Positions 23,985 to 34,850 of a stretch of DNA of 64,000 bases are shown piece after piece. A model generated the notes under the pieces. The model was not told where the DNA came from, did not search any database, and saw nothing but the letters and a program-made list of their open reading frames with translations. The DNA is from Desulfurobacterium thermolithotrophum DSM 11699. GTDB lineage: Bacteria; Aquificota; Aquificia; Desulfurobacteriales; Desulfurobacteriaceae. The stretch covers positions 750,501 to 814,500 of the forward strand of contig NC_015185.1 of NCBI RefSeq assembly GCF_000191045.1, written 5' to 3'. How positions within the stretch are numbered: the stretch's first letter is position 1; the number at the start of each line of letters is the position of its first letter. Both the position numbers and the translations under genes were made by a program.

Positions 23985-24779
23985 ATGAAAAAGGCACTTT
24001 TTACAGTGGTAGCATTTCTTGCATCAACCTATGCTTCCTCTGCTTTGACTATTGAAGGTGGGGGAGGTGCTTGGAGGGAAAAACCAACAGGCTGGATTGA
24101 GTACACAACAAATACCAACACAGCTATAGGAACTTTAACCACTAAAACACACGTAGATTTAAAAGAAGATCTCCATGTTTCAGACAAAACAAAAGCTTCT
24201 GGTTGGTTCAAAATTGAACATGGAATCCCTTTACTTCCTGACATAAGAGTTCAGTATACTCCGATGAGCTTTTCTGGAAAAGGCATCGTTGATAGTAGCT
24301 TTACTTTTGGTGACCTTAAAGTAGAAGGAAAAGATTATATAGAGTCAAAAATTGAAGCAAACCAAGTGGACGTAACACTTTACTATCATCTTCCATTTTT
24401 AAGAACAGTTTCAAACGGCAAAGTTGATCTTAAAGCTGGAGTCAATGTAAAAGTAATTGATGGATATGCTAAAGTTAAAGATATAACTCGAGGTGGTATA
24501 GAAGAGTCAAAAAGTGCTACAATTCCTGTTCCTATGGCACATCTATCTGGAAAGATAAGACCTATAGATCTTGTTGGAATTGAGTTTTCTGGAAATTGGA
24601 TTGGTTACTCAGGAAGCCAATTTTACGAAGCTATTGCTGAAACAAAGGTCTATCCAATAAAGCATCTTTTTGTAGGAGTAGGTTATAGGTACCAAAGACT
24701 CAAAATAGACAATATAGAAGACCTATCTACAGATATAAAGATAAAAGGTGCTTTTGCAGAAGCAGGTTTTGAGTTTTAA
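23985..24779 (+). CDS. Outer-membrane beta-barrel protein (TIGR04219-like)
   Basis: 264 residues. Signal peptide MKKALFTVVAFLASTYASSA followed by LTIEGGGGAWREKPTGWIEY, the conserved start of this family. Alternating hydrophobic strands and a C-terminal aromatic residue (GAFAEAGFEF) indicate an outer-membrane barrel. Function in the family is unknown. Its Shine-Dalgarno AGGAG is the exit end of IS D1, so the element supplies or preserves the ribosome site but separates the gene from its old promoter. Confidence 0.8.
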   Translation: MKKALFTVVAFLASTYASSALTIEGGGGAWREKPTGWIEYTTNTNTAIGTLTTKTHVDLKEDLHVSDKTKASGWFKIEHGIPLLPDIRVQYTPMSFSGKGIVDSSFTFGDLKVEGKDYIESKIEANQVDVTLYYHLPFLRTVSNGKVDLKAGVNVKVIDGYAKVKDITRGGIEESKSATIPVPMAHLSGKIRPIDLVGIEFSGNWIGYSGSQFYEAIAETKVYPIKHLFVGVGYRYQRLKIDNIEDLSTDIKIKGAFAEAGFEF

Positions 24780-24788
24780 GGAGAGGAA

Positions 24789-25958
24789 ATGAACAAAAAA
24801 GTGAGAGAGCTCCAAACTTATCCCATGGATAGTCTCGTAAAGGCAAAAGAAGAGCTCAAAAAAGCGGGAAAAAGAATTTACGACTTTGGAACAGGAGATC
24901 CTAAGGAGCCTACAGATCCAAAGATTAGGGAAGCTCTCGTAAAGGCTATACCTGAAGTTAGCCAGTATCCTACAGTAAAAGGTAGAAAGGATCTAAGAGA
25001 AGCAATAGCTAATTGGTTTTTCAACAGATTTCATGTTCTCCTTGACCCTGAAACAGAAGTAATACCAACTGCCGGTTCAAAAGAAGCAATTTTCCACTTT
25101 CCACTTGTTTTCATTGATACAGACACTGAAAAAAAGAAAGTCATATTCGGTACTCCTGCATATCCAGTTTATGAAAGAGGAACTCTTTTTGCAGGAGGAG
25201 AACCTTATCCAGTTACCCTTAAGTTTGAAGAGCAGTTTTTACTTAGACTTGATAAACTTCCAAAGTCGTTGCTTGAGGAAACTGCAATAGTATGGATTAA
25301 CTATCCTCATAACCCTACAGGAGCTGTTGCTCCTATCTCTTACCTTGAGGATACTTACAATATCTGTAGAGAGTATGGAATTATCTTATGTTCGGATGAG
25401 TGTTATACAGAAATTTACTTTGAGACGCCTCCACATTCTCTACTTGAAGTTGGGAAAAAGGGAGCAGTCGTTTTTCATTCTCTATCAAAAAGAAGTGGAA
25501 TGACAGGTTATCGCTCCGGATTTGTAGCAGGAGATAGTGAGATTATTCAGAATTATCTCAAGTATCGTTCTTCTTTTGGAGTAGCATCTCAAGACTTTAT
25601 CCAACAGGCTGCTAAAGTTGCCTGGTCTGATGAAGAACACGTAAAGGAAAGAAGAGCAATCTTTGGCCAGAAGCGAGACATATTTGTAAAGTTCTTTAAA
25701 GAGATTGGACTTGAGTTTCTCTATCCGGAAGCTACCTTTTACCTTTGGGTAAAAGTTCCAAACGGAATATCTTCTAAAGAGTACGCGTTACACTTACTAA
25801 AGTATGGAATAGTTATCTCACCTGGAGAGTTTTTTGGTAAAGGTGGCAAAGGTTTTTTCAGAATAGCGCTTGTTCCAACACTCAAAGAGTGTAAAGAAGC
25901 AGTGGATATATGGAAGAAAGCCCATAAAGAGCTTATGGAGAAAAAGAATTGCAGATAA
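24789..25958 (+). CDS. dapC: Class I/II aminotransferase, probable N-succinyldiaminopimelate aminotransferase
   Basis: PLP-dependent fold-type I enzyme, 389 residues. Seen: PTAGSKEAIFHFP near residue 97, INYPHNPTGAVAP near 177, CSDECYTEIYF near 209 and the PLP lysine in FHSLSKRSGMTGYRSGF near 241. The overall pattern (YDFGTGDPKEPTDPKI at the start) fits the DapC group acting in lysine and peptidoglycan precursor synthesis. Another aminotransferase specificity is possible. Starts 9 bases after the barrel gene and overlaps exbD-like by 10 bases. Confidence 0.75.
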   Translation: MNKKVRELQTYPMDSLVKAKEELKKAGKRIYDFGTGDPKEPTDPKIREALVKAIPEVSQYPTVKGRKDLREAIANWFFNRFHVLLDPETEVIPTAGSKEAIFHFPLVFIDTDTEKKKVIFGTPAYPVYERGTLFAGGEPYPVTLKFEEQFLLRLDKLPKSLLEETAIVWINYPHNPTGAVAPISYLEDTYNICREYGIILCSDECYTEIYFETPPHSLLEVGKKGAVVFHSLSKRSGMTGYRSGFVAGDSEIIQNYLKYRSSFGVASQDFIQQAAKVAWSDEEHVKERRAIFGQKRDIFVKFFKEIGLEFLYPEATFYLWVKVPNGISSKEYALHLLKYGIVISPGEFFGKGGKGFFRIALVPTLKECKEAVDIWKKAHKELMEKKNCR

Positions 25959-26338
25959 GAGAAAAGAAGAAAGGATTTATTGCTGACATAAGTCTTTCTC
26001 CTATCTTAGACCTTTCTTTAATGCTTGTAATTTTTCTTGCAGTTACAACCGAGTTTATCTCGGGAGGAGAAATAAAGGTTCAAGTTCCTAAGGGAGGAGC
26101 AGCAATAAGCTCCTCCTCCCAAATTGTTAAGTTGATAGTTGATAAGTGGGGAAAAATCTACTACAAAGGAAAAGTCTATTCCGACCCTGCAAAACTTGTT
26201 TCTGTACTTCCAAAAGATGAAAACATATACATAAAAGCAGATAAGGAGACTCCTTATCTTTATGTATTTACACTCCTAGATACATTGAGAAAATCTGGAA
26301 TAAAAAAAGTTTCCTTAGTGGGTCAAAGAGTTGAATAA
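25949..26338 (+). CDS. ExbD/TolR-family protein
   Basis: 129 residues from a TTG start overlapping the aminotransferase end. One N-terminal membrane segment (LSPILDLSLMLVIFLAVTTEF) with the conserved Asp that carries protons, then a periplasmic domain (LIVDKWGKIYYKGKVY) and the typical end LRKSGIKKVSLVGQ. No ExbB/TolQ gene is adjacent, so it would use a partner elsewhere. A second ExbD with ExbB and TonB lies at 43.7-45.4 kb. Confidence 0.8.
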   Translation: MQIREKKKGFIADISLSPILDLSLMLVIFLAVTTEFISGGEIKVQVPKGGAAISSSSQIVKLIVDKWGKIYYKGKVYSDPAKLVSVLPKDENIYIKADKETPYLYVFTLLDTLRKSGIKKVSLVGQRVE

Positions 26339-26810
26339 GTGCAAAGTAAGAACTTCTTCAGTTGAAGAAACAGAAAAACTTGGCCAAATAATTGGCTCAA
26401 CTGTTCCTTTAGGAACAGTTATTTTACTTACTGGAGAACTTGGATGCGGAAAAACAGCTCTTACAAGGGGCATAGCTAAAGCTTTGGGAATTCCTGAAGA
26501 TGAAATATCTTCTCCATCCTTTAATATTGTCCACGAATATGACTCTTTAGTTCATATAGACCTTTATAGATTAGATTCAGTAGAAGCACTTGAAGATTTA
26601 AGCTTTGAAGATATTCTTTTAGACGAAAGAATAAAAATAATTGAATGGCCGCAGATAGCTGCTGAATATCTTGATAATCTTGATTTATTTGTTGTTCATA
26701 TTAATTGTTCTTTCTGTGAAAACGAAGTAAGAGAATTTGAAATTCTTGATGAGACTAATAAGCTGTGTAATGAGTTAAAAAAGAAAAATTTCATCTATAA
26801 TACGGACTGA
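26331..26810 (+). CDS. tsaE: tRNA threonylcarbamoyladenosine biosynthesis ATPase TsaE
   Basis: 159 residues. P-loop LTGELGCGKTALTRG near residue 35, SPSFNIVHEY near 62, VHIDLYRLDS near 72 and IKIIEWPQIA near 102 define TsaE, which supports t6A formation with TsaB and TsaD. TsaB lies at 31.8 kb in the same direction. Overlaps the ExbD gene by 8 bases. Confidence 0.92.
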   Translation: MNKCKVRTSSVEETEKLGQIIGSTVPLGTVILLTGELGCGKTALTRGIAKALGIPEDEISSPSFNIVHEYDSLVHIDLYRLDSVEALEDLSFEDILLDERIKIIEWPQIAAEYLDNLDLFVVHINCSFCENEVREFEILDETNKLCNELKKKNFIYNTD

Positions 26811-26826
26811 AATTAACATTTATTAG

Positions 26827-28125
<1,299 letters not shown>

Positions 28126-28153
28126 TTCTTTTGTTTTCTCTTAAGAGCTTATT

Positions 28154-28178
28154 AAAAGTCCCCTTTACGGGGACTTTT
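28154..28178 (+). terminator. Terminator after eno
   Basis: A 10-bp inverted repeat AAAAGTCCCC / GGGGACTTTT with a 5-base loop, then CTATTTTATTTT. It closes the 24.0-28.1 kb transcription unit. Confidence 0.85.
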
Positions 28179-28238
28179 CTATTTTATTTTCATTCATATA
28201 TTAGATTTTAGCTAATTTTGTATAAATAGGAGGACGCT

Positions 28239-28799
28239 TTGAACTTGAAGGAAATAATGGAAAACATAAGGTTTATATTGAATAGGGTAGAAAAAGAAGA
28301 GCTTATACATGTAGAACCAAAAACAATAGCTCAAAGAGCTTATGAACTTTATTGGAAACAAAATTGCGAGTATGGAGTAGTTAACTCTTTTTCCGAAGTT
28401 GGTGGACTGAAATTTAACTATTTCAAAGTTTTAGAAATTTCAAAAGAACTTCCTCATAAATGGAACAAGATTTGTGGAGCAATTACAGGAGCTTTTTACA
28501 TATTTGCTGTAACTTTACCAGAAGAAGCTATAGAGAGTGCTGTAAAAGAAATCATAGAATTTCACAATAATACAAAACTTCCAATATTTATTGGTAATAA
28601 AGAGTTTGAAATCCCAAAAGTAGCTGTTGGTTCAATTCTTTGCAGAGATTCAATAATCAACTGGTCTAAAGCAGCAGGAATTCATCCAAGAGCTCTTGAA
28701 AGAAGCGAAAGATGTGCGAGAATTACAGGAGACATTGCTTTCAAAACTGCACAAATACTAAATAAGCACGTAGGAGCTCTTACAGAAGCTAATATTTAA
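28239..28799 (+). CDS. C_GCAxxG_C_C / Split-Soret-cytochrome-like protein
   Basis: 186 residues from a TTG start with AGGAGG upstream. Spaced cysteines (NCEYGVVNSF near 49, ICGAITGAF near 78, LCRDSIINW near 128, ERCARITGD near 152) and the C-terminal pattern SKAAGIHPRALERSERCARI resemble the C_GCAxxG_C_C family and the C-terminus of Split-Soret cytochrome c. The CxxCH haem motif is not present, so if it binds a cofactor this may be Fe-S or another metal. It is paired with the next gene (2-base gap). Function unknown. Confidence 0.6.
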   Translation: MNLKEIMENIRFILNRVEKEELIHVEPKTIAQRAYELYWKQNCEYGVVNSFSEVGGLKFNYFKVLEISKELPHKWNKICGAITGAFYIFAVTLPEEAIESAVKEIIEFHNNTKLPIFIGNKEFEIPKVAVGSILCRDSIINWSKAAGIHPRALERSERCARITGDIAFKTAQILNKHVGALTEANI

Positions 28800-28801
28800 A
28801 G

Positions 28802-29722
28802 ATGGACTTTACAAAACTTTATTTAATAATTGTTTCTGCTATAGCTTTTGGTTATGTTCTTGCTTCTATTCTTGTTGAAACAAAACTTGTAAACTGGATT
28901 GGACTAAAGACTTTAAAACTTTCAAAATTTGGAATTCATCCTCTTCTTACAAATGTACCGGTTATCTACCTTGTTTCTCCACGAGCTGCTCATATTACAG
29001 CTTCTAACCTTTTAAAAGAAGGAAAAATTGAACCAATAGACCTTTACCTTGCTATTCTCGCATCAAACTTTCCAATGCGCTTAATGTTTCTTTATAGGTA
29101 CTACTTTCCGGTCTTGGTCCCTTTAATAGGCGTCATTGCAGTTTACTATGGTCTTTTGAGATTAGCCTTTGACGTAGTTGTTTTAATTATTGTTTCTATT
29201 ATAGGAAAGATTAGATATAGAAATCTAAAATTTGATTATCCAGAGTATTCTTCTATCTGTCTTGAATTTTCCTTAAAAACCTTAAAAGAAGGGTTTATTA
29301 AAGGATTAAAAGAAGCTTTTTCTTTTATTTTAAAGTTTACTCCTCTTTTCTTTCTAATAGTTTTCCTTATTAAAGCTGGATTTATGGAAAAGTTTACAAA
29401 AATGTTAAAGCCTTATCTAGGAACATTTGGATTTAATTCGCTTGAAATAACCTACATTACTACTGCTGCTGTAAGTCCTCCTGTTGCCTATGGATTAATA
29501 AAAATAATGATTGAAAAAAATCATCCTGTTACTCATATTCTTGGAACAATGGCAGTTGGAAACGCGATGTTTTCTTTAATTAGAAGCTGGTGGGCTTATC
29601 TACTTCCTTACTATCTTGGTCTTTATCCTATTTCTGTAATTAACGTTTTACTTCTCCTTCAAGCAGGACTTCCAATTGTTTACAACTTCACAGTCGGAAT
29701 CATACTCGTTAAATTCTTTTAA
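28802..29722 (+). CDS. Nucleoside-recognition (gate) domain membrane protein
   Basis: 306 residues, about eight membrane segments in two related halves. FIKGLKEAFSFILKFTPLFFLIVFL near 165-190 and the VSPPVAYGLIKIMI and GNAMFSLIRSWWAYLLPYYLG blocks are typical of gate-domain proteins related to FeoB gates and SpmA/SpmB. Probably a transporter; substrate unknown. Two bases separate it from the cysteine-rich protein gene, suggesting joint function. Confidence 0.7.
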   Translation: MDFTKLYLIIVSAIAFGYVLASILVETKLVNWIGLKTLKLSKFGIHPLLTNVPVIYLVSPRAAHITASNLLKEGKIEPIDLYLAILASNFPMRLMFLYRYYFPVLVPLIGVIAVYYGLLRLAFDVVVLIIVSIIGKIRYRNLKFDYPEYSSICLEFSLKTLKEGFIKGLKEAFSFILKFTPLFFLIVFLIKAGFMEKFTKMLKPYLGTFGFNSLEITYITTAAVSPPVAYGLIKIMIEKNHPVTHILGTMAVGNAMFSLIRSWWAYLLPYYLGLYPISVINVLLLLQAGLPIVYNFTVGIILVKFF

Positions 29723-29745
29723 CAAAGCAAATAGGAGGTATTGGA

Positions 29746-30369
29746 TTGAAAGTATCCCAAGATAGAAGAAAAATGAAAATAAAAGTAGATGGTAAATACC
29801 TTGAACTTGAAGTTAGTGATGATGTTTTCTATACTACTTCAGCTCTTTTAAGGTTAATAGAGTATAAATATCTCTTTCCACATCGTTCCATAAAGTATGT
29901 TGAAAAAAACGGAGAGGTACTTCATCCTGTAAAGGTTGATGAAGTAAAGGATTTAGAAACTATTAATATAGTAACGGAACCTTCGGTGAATATGGTGAAG
30001 AAACAAATAGAATTAGCACTTATCACTCTTGATGCAATGATTGTTTCTCTTAGTCAAATAGCTAATGAGTGGATAGAAAAAGAAGATATGACAAAACTTC
30101 TTCTCAATAATCTTCTTGATTCATTAGAGTGGACTATAAAAGTGGTTGAAAATGGCTCAAAGATTCTTCCTATATATGAAGGATTAGATGAAGCAATAGC
30201 TAAACTTGAAGATAAGATTTTTAAAGTAGATGAACTCATGATGGCAGAAAGAGAAAGAGAGTTAGTAGAGTTTCTTACACAAGAATTTTCAAAAGCAATA
30301 AGAGAATGGAAGGAATTTTTAAAAAGTATGGTACAGTTTGTTAAATCTGCATCAGGAGAAACTCATTAA
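29746..30369 (+). CDS. Uncharacterised helical protein
   Basis: 207 residues starting at TTG 29746 with AGGAGG 6 bases upstream. Residues 10-80 look like a small beta-rich domain (KIKVDGKYLELEVSDDVFY), the rest is helical and acidic (AELALITLDAMIVSLSQIANEW-type stretches, EREREL). No signal peptide or known motif. It is read with pilD (stop directly abuts the pilD ATG), so a link to type IV pili is possible but unproven. Confidence 0.6.
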   Translation: MKVSQDRRKMKIKVDGKYLELEVSDDVFYTTSALLRLIEYKYLFPHRSIKYVEKNGEVLHPVKVDEVKDLETINIVTEPSVNMVKKQIELALITLDAMIVSLSQIANEWIEKEDMTKLLLNNLLDSLEWTIKVVENGSKILPIYEGLDEAIAKLEDKIFKVDELMMAERERELVEFLTQEFSKAIREWKEFLKSMVQFVKSASGETH

Positions 30370-31125
30370 ATGAAGTATCTAATAGCTTTTATTTTTGGAA
30401 CCATAATAGGAAGTTTCCTTAACGTGTGTATTCATAGGATTCCAAAAGAAGAATCTATAATTACTCCACCTTCTTATTGTCCTAAATGTGGTAAAAAGAT
30501 TAAATGGTACGATAATATTCCAATTATTAGTTATCTAATCTTAAAAGGAAAATGTAGGAACTGTAAAGAAAAAATTTCTATTCAATATCCTCTAGTAGAA
30601 CTTTTAACAGGTTTCCTTACAACAGGAATAGTCTGGAAATATGGAATTTCAGTTACATCTTTTTATTTCCTACTTTTAACTTATGTGTTAGTTGTTGTCT
30701 CAATGATTGATTTAAAAACAATGCTTGTTCCTGTTAAACTTTGCTACTTTGCAATGATTGCTGGAATTTTGTTTTCTATTTTTGTTCCTAGTATTTCTTT
30801 GAAAGATTCTATTTTGGGAGCATCATTTGGAGCAGGGATAATTCTTTTTATCATTGAAACTTACTATATATTAAAAGGTAAAGAAGGTATGGGATATGGA
30901 GATGCAAATGTAATGGCAGTTATTGGTGCTTTCTTAGGTTGGGAAAAGGTCTTATTAACGATATTTCTTGCTTCTCTAATTGGTGCTGTGTGGGGAATTA
31001 TTTTTATGATTTTAAGGGGAAAAAATTCTCAGTTAGCTCTTCCTTTTGTCCCCTTTCTTTCATTGGCAACATACGTTACAATAATTTTTGGAAACGAATT
31101 AATCAGTTGGTACACAGGGGGATAG
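30370..31125 (+). CDS. pilD: Type IV prepilin peptidase
   Basis: Bifunctional leader peptidase/N-methyltransferase, 251 residues. N-terminal FGTIIGSFLNVCIHRIP, zinc-binding PSYCPKCGKKIKWYDNIP with CxxC, and a second CRNC; peptidase aspartates in VSMIDLKTMLVP near 114 and GYGDANVMAVIGAFLGW near 177. About seven membrane segments. It indicates type IV pili or a type II secretion system in the cell, consistent with the PilZ gene at 13 kb. Confidence 0.93.
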   Translation: MKYLIAFIFGTIIGSFLNVCIHRIPKEESIITPPSYCPKCGKKIKWYDNIPIISYLILKGKCRNCKEKISIQYPLVELLTGFLTTGIVWKYGISVTSFYFLLLTYVLVVVSMIDLKTMLVPVKLCYFAMIAGILFSIFVPSISLKDSILGASFGAGIILFIIETYYILKGKEGMGYGDANVMAVIGAFLGWEKVLLTIFLASLIGAVWGIIFMILRGKNSQLALPFVPFLSLATYVTIIFGNELISWYTGG

Positions 31126-31776
31126 ATGGTTTTTATTAAGAAAATGGAGAATTTTTTACTAAAAATTGCAGACATATTTCTTGTTGCTATAACTCTTGCT
31201 CTTTTAGTAATTTCTATAGTGCTCTTTGTTGAATTTCTAATAACTTCACCTCATTTGATTCATATAGAGGAAATAATTCTATCCGGTCATATAAAAGATG
31301 CTACTGAAAGCTTAAAAGAGTTAATTTCACCTCTTCTCATGTTTGTAATTGTTATAGAACTCATTATTATGCTTATAAAGCATCAACCAAGAATTGTTTT
31401 TGATGTATTGCTAATTGCGATTGCAAGGGAAATTATCATTGCAGGACATGATTTTAAAGATGTTCTTCTTGGAGTTCTTTCTCTTTTAATTCTTTTCCTT
31501 ATCAGAAAGTTTTTAATTTTAAAAAGTGTCCCACGAGGAACAGCTATTATTATAGATCCGTATATAACAGTTGAAGCTTTGAACGAAATGTTAGATGTTC
31601 ATATTCCATTTGAAGAAGAAAAATATCTAGTTGATCTCATAGAGAGAGTTGCTAAGGAAAGAGGTATTGTCCTTAAAAAGCATAGAACATTAGATATTGC
31701 AAATGTAAAAATAGAGATACTTGACGTAGATGAAAAAGGTAAACCAATCCTAATAAGGGTGATTAAGACAGCATGA
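31126..31776 (+). CDS. PsiE-family membrane protein
   Basis: 216 residues. Four hydrophobic segments in the first 130 residues (LVAITLALLVISIVLFVEFL, LISPLLMFVIVIELIIMLIK, VLLIAIAREIIIAG) match the phosphate-starvation-inducible PsiE fold; the cytoplasmic C-terminal 90 residues (VEALNEMLDVHIPFEEEKYL) are an extra domain. Function unknown. It overlaps tsaB by 4 bases. Confidence 0.65.
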   Translation: MVFIKKMENFLLKIADIFLVAITLALLVISIVLFVEFLITSPHLIHIEEIILSGHIKDATESLKELISPLLMFVIVIELIIMLIKHQPRIVFDVLLIAIAREIIIAGHDFKDVLLGVLSLLILFLIRKFLILKSVPRGTAIIIDPYITVEALNEMLDVHIPFEEEKYLVDLIERVAKERGIVLKKHRTLDIANVKIEILDVDEKGKPILIRVIKTA

Positions 31777-32411
31777 TAGTTTTAGGAATAGATTTATGTA
31801 CTTCTGAAGGAAGTATTTCTCTTATAAAGAATGGAGAACTTTTAGGAATTTCTCTTTGGAACCAACCTAAAAAGCATTCTGAAAAAATCTTTGTAGAGAT
31901 CAAAAAACTTTTAGAACAAACTGAGGTAAAGAAAGAAGACATAAGTCTTGTAGTAGTTAGTTCAGGACCAGGGTCATTTACAGGAGTAAGGCTCTCTGTT
32001 ACAGTTGGAAAGTCTTTAAAAGTTGTAGGCTTAAAAGTAAAAGCAGTTTCAACACTTCAGTTAATAGGATTACAGCATTTAAAGGCAAACTTACCTATTA
32101 TTTCTCTTCTTTCTGGAAGAAGAAATAGATATTACACACTTGTAAGAGAAAGTCCTTTAGATTCTAGTAACGTTATGGATTTGACAGAAGAAGAGCTCTT
32201 TTCAAAAGTTGAGGATTACTCAAGGTATATAGTGGTTTATAAAGGAAATATTTCTGATAGTATAAAGAAGAATTTTAAGACCATTTATGAAACAACTCCA
32301 CTATCTTTAATTGCTGCTCTTATACCTTTTGAGTTCCCTCAGCTTCTTAAACCTCTTCATTTTTACTATGTAAGAGACCACGATGCAAAACCTTCTTGTA
32401 AGAAACTGTAG
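31773..32411 (+). CDS. tsaB: tRNA threonylcarbamoyladenosine biosynthesis protein TsaB
   Basis: 212 residues, ASKHA fold without the metal site of TsaD. ILGIDLCTSEGSISLI at the start, KKHSEKIFVEIKKLL near 34 and SSGPGSFTGVRLSVTVGKSL near 66 are diagnostic. Together with TsaE it makes t6A37 in tRNA. The rimI frame overlaps its last 29 bases. Confidence 0.9.
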   Translation: MIVLGIDLCTSEGSISLIKNGELLGISLWNQPKKHSEKIFVEIKKLLEQTEVKKEDISLVVVSSGPGSFTGVRLSVTVGKSLKVVGLKVKAVSTLQLIGLQHLKANLPIISLLSGRRNRYYTLVRESPLDSSNVMDLTEEELFSKVEDYSRYIVVYKGNISDSIKKNFKTIYETTPLSLIAALIPFEFPQLLKPLHFYYVRDHDAKPSCKKL

Positions 32412-32835
32412 TCTTTACGACCTAAATGCTATACTAAAAATAGAGGAAGAGTCCTTTCCAGATTCTTGGAAAAGGGAACTTCTGGAAAAGGAATTATCTC
32501 TTCCTTTTTCGCTTTTCCTTGTAGCAGAGCTCAGAGGAAAGATTGTGGGATACTTGACAGCCTGGATAATTGGAGAAGTTTGCGAGTTAAACAAAATAGC
32601 TGTTGCTTCACGGTTAAGAGGTAGAAGAATTGGAGAGAAACTCTTAAAAGAGTTGATAAACGAGTGCCAAGAGAGAAAAGTTAAGGAAATTTTTCTTGAA
32701 GTTAGAGAATCTAACTTTTCTGCGATAAAACTCTATGAAAGAGTGGGATTTGAAAGGATCTCTCTTAGAGAAGGATACTATGGCTGCGAAAATGCAGTTG
32801 TTTATAAACTTAATTTAGGAGGAAAATATGCTTAG
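32383..32835 (+). CDS. rimI: Ribosomal-protein-alanine N-acetyltransferase RimI
   Basis: GNAT enzyme, 150 residues. Acetyl-CoA loop VASRLRGRRIGEKLLKELI (the R/QxxGxG motif), followed by FLEVRESNFSAIKLYERVGFERI and the typical REGYYGC end. tsaB-rimI adjacency is common in bacteria and supports the assignment. Confidence 0.88.
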   Translation: MQNLLVRNCSLYDLNAILKIEEESFPDSWKRELLEKELSLPFSLFLVAELRGKIVGYLTAWIIGEVCELNKIAVASRLRGRRIGEKLLKELINECQERKVKEIFLEVRESNFSAIKLYERVGFERISLREGYYGCENAVVYKLNLGGKYA

Positions 32836-33064
32836 AGACGAAAACTTAAAAGCTCTTGCAAGGGAAAAGTTTCATCACTTTAAGACTTTGGAAAGAAAGC
32901 ATCAAGAACTGGATGACATGATAGATGAACTGGAGAAAAAAGCAGTTATTACACCTCAGGAAGAACTTGAACTGGAAAGGATGAAGAAAGAAAGATTAAA
33001 ACTTCGTGATGAAATGATGCTTCTCATGAAAAAGGCAAAGGAGGAAGCTGAGAATGAGAAGTGA
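32828..33064 (+). CDS. DUF465/YdcH-like small helical protein
   Basis: 78 residues, almost entirely charged coiled coil. [22 protein letters not shown] and [18 protein letters not shown] match the DUF465 family, whose role is unknown. Overlaps rimI by 8 bases and ilvD by 11 bases, so it is coupled to both. Confidence 0.75.
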   Translation: MLRDENLKALAREKFHHFKTLERKHQELDDMIDELEKKAVITPQEELELERMKKERLKLRDEMMLLMKKAKEEAENEK

Positions 33065-34706
33065 TGTGCTAAGAGAATTTGAAAAACTTCCTGCCCGTGC
33101 TCTCATGATGGCTACAGGAATTCAAAGAAAAGATATAGACAAACCTCTTATTGGGATAGTTTCCAGCTGGACAGATCTTGTTCCCGGTCATGCCGATATG
33201 TTCTCTCTTGAAAGGTTTATAGAAAGGGGAATTGCAGCAGCTGGTGGTACACCGTTTGTTGTACGTGTTCCTGCTGTTTGTGATGGCATTGCTATGGGAC
33301 ACGAAGGAATGAGATTTTCCCTTCCTTTAAGAGAGCTCATGGCTGATGCAGTTGAAGACGTTGTAACTGCTCACCAGCTTGATGGTGTTGTTTTGCTCAC
33401 AGCTTGTGACAAGATAACACCCGGAATGCTTATGGGAGTTGCAAGGCTAAATATTCCTGCAATTGTTGTTACAGCTGGTCCAATGCTTGCAGGAAGAAGA
33501 GGAAAAGAAAGACTTGACCTTGTTACCCATACATTTGAGGCAATTGGAAGGTACAAAGCTGGTGAAATTAGCCTTGAAGAGCTCCTCGAACTTGAAGGAG
33601 CAGCATGTCCTTCTTCAGGTTCTTGTCAAGGAATGTTTACAGCAAACACTATGGCCTGTCTTACAGAGGCTTTAGGACTTTCCTTACCATACTGTGGAAC
33701 TTCACCTGCGCCTTTGGCAGAAAAGAAAAGGATAGCAGAGGCTTCGGGAGAGAAAATTGTTGAGTTAGTCAAAAAAGGAATAAAAGCACGGGACATATTA
33801 ACACCTGCAGCGTTTAGAAATGCAATAAAAGTTGATCTTGCCTTAGGAGGTTCTACAAATACAGTTCTTCACCTTCCTGCAATTGCTCATGAAGCTGGAG
33901 TTCCTTTTGAAATTAAACTATTTGATCAGCTAAGTAGGGAAACTCCAAAAATCTGTAGTATGAGACCTGGCGGAAAGTACCTTATGGAAGACCTCCACTA
34001 CGCTGGAGGAATTCCAGGAGTTCTTAAAAGACTTTACGATAGTTTAGAGGATAACCCAACAGTCCTTGGGGTAAACATTAAACAGATAGCTGCAAGCGCT
34101 AAGATTTGGGATGAAGATGTAATAAGACCAGTTGATAATCCATACAGTCCTGAAGGTGGAATTGCTATTCTTTACGGCAATCTTGCTCCAGATGGAGCTG
34201 TCGTTAAACAAGGTGCTGTTTCAGACAAGATGAAAGTCTTTACTGGAACTGCAAGGGTCTTTGATTGCGAAGAAGATGCAATGAAAGCAGTAATGGATGG
34301 AAAAATTAAAGCTGGAGATATCATCGTTATAAGATACGAAGGACCAAAAGGTGGTCCAGGAATGAGAGAAATGCTTGCTGTAACTGCTTCTGTGATGGGA
34401 ATGGGACTCGGAGAATCAGTTGCGCTAATTACAGACGGTAGATTTTCAGGTGGAACACATGGTCCTTGTATCGGGCATATATCCCCTGAAGCAGCAGAAG
34501 GTGGTCCTATTGGAGTTGTTCAAGAAGGAGATAAAATACACATAAACATTCCGGAAAGAAGACTTGAATTACTCATTTCAGAAGAAGAATTGAAAGAAAG
34601 ACTTAAAAACTTTAAACCTAAGCAAAAAGAAGTTAAGTCAAAACTTCTTAGAAAATATGCAAAGCTTGTAACTTCTGCAGCAAAAGGAGCTATCCAGGAC
34701 GTTTAA
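33054..34706 (+). CDS. ilvD: Dihydroxy-acid dehydratase
   Basis: Fe-S enzyme of branched-chain amino acid synthesis making 2-oxo acids from 2,3-dihydroxy acids. 550 residues, normal. Cysteine ligands in [16 protein letters not shown] near 55, [12 protein letters not shown] near 117 and [16 protein letters not shown] near 185; C-terminal [19 protein letters not shown] near 465. Start overlaps the DUF465 gene; terminator follows. Confidence 0.96.
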   Translation: MRSDVLREFEKLPARALMMATGIQRKDIDKPLIGIVSSWTDLVPGHADMFSLERFIERGIAAAGGTPFVVRVPAVCDGIAMGHEGMRFSLPLRELMADAVEDVVTAHQLDGVVLLTACDKITPGMLMGVARLNIPAIVVTAGPMLAGRRGKERLDLVTHTFEAIGRYKAGEISLEELLELEGAACPSSGSCQGMFTANTMACLTEALGLSLPYCGTSPAPLAEKKRIAEASGEKIVELVKKGIKARDILTPAAFRNAIKVDLALGGSTNTVLHLPAIAHEAGVPFEIKLFDQLSRETPKICSMRPGGKYLMEDLHYAGGIPGVLKRLYDSLEDNPTVLGVNIKQIAASAKIWDEDVIRPVDNPYSPEGGIAILYGNLAPDGAVVKQGAVSDKMKVFTGTARVFDCEEDAMKAVMDGKIKAGDIIVIRYEGPKGGPGMREMLAVTASVMGMGLGESVALITDGRFSGGTHGPCIGHISPEAAEGGPIGVVQEGDKIHINIPERRLELLISEEELKERLKNFKPKQKEVKSKLLRKYAKLVTSAAKGAIQDV

Positions 34707-34713
34707 CTTCTTT

Positions 34714-34732
34714 GCAGGGTTTTCTACCCTGC
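34714..34732 (+). terminator. Terminator after ilvD
   Basis: GCAGGGT-TTTCT-ACCCTGC hairpin followed by TCTATTTTCTTTTTCT, 8 bases after the ilvD stop. Confidence 0.8.
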
Positions 34733-34850
34733 TCTATTTTCTTTTTCTTAAAACAAAGCTAACCCTTTCAAATTTGCTAACTATTGAATAAACTATCGTA
34801 GTATAGAAATAAAGTCGTTGTGAAATCTACAGTAAAGGAAGAGGGAAGAA

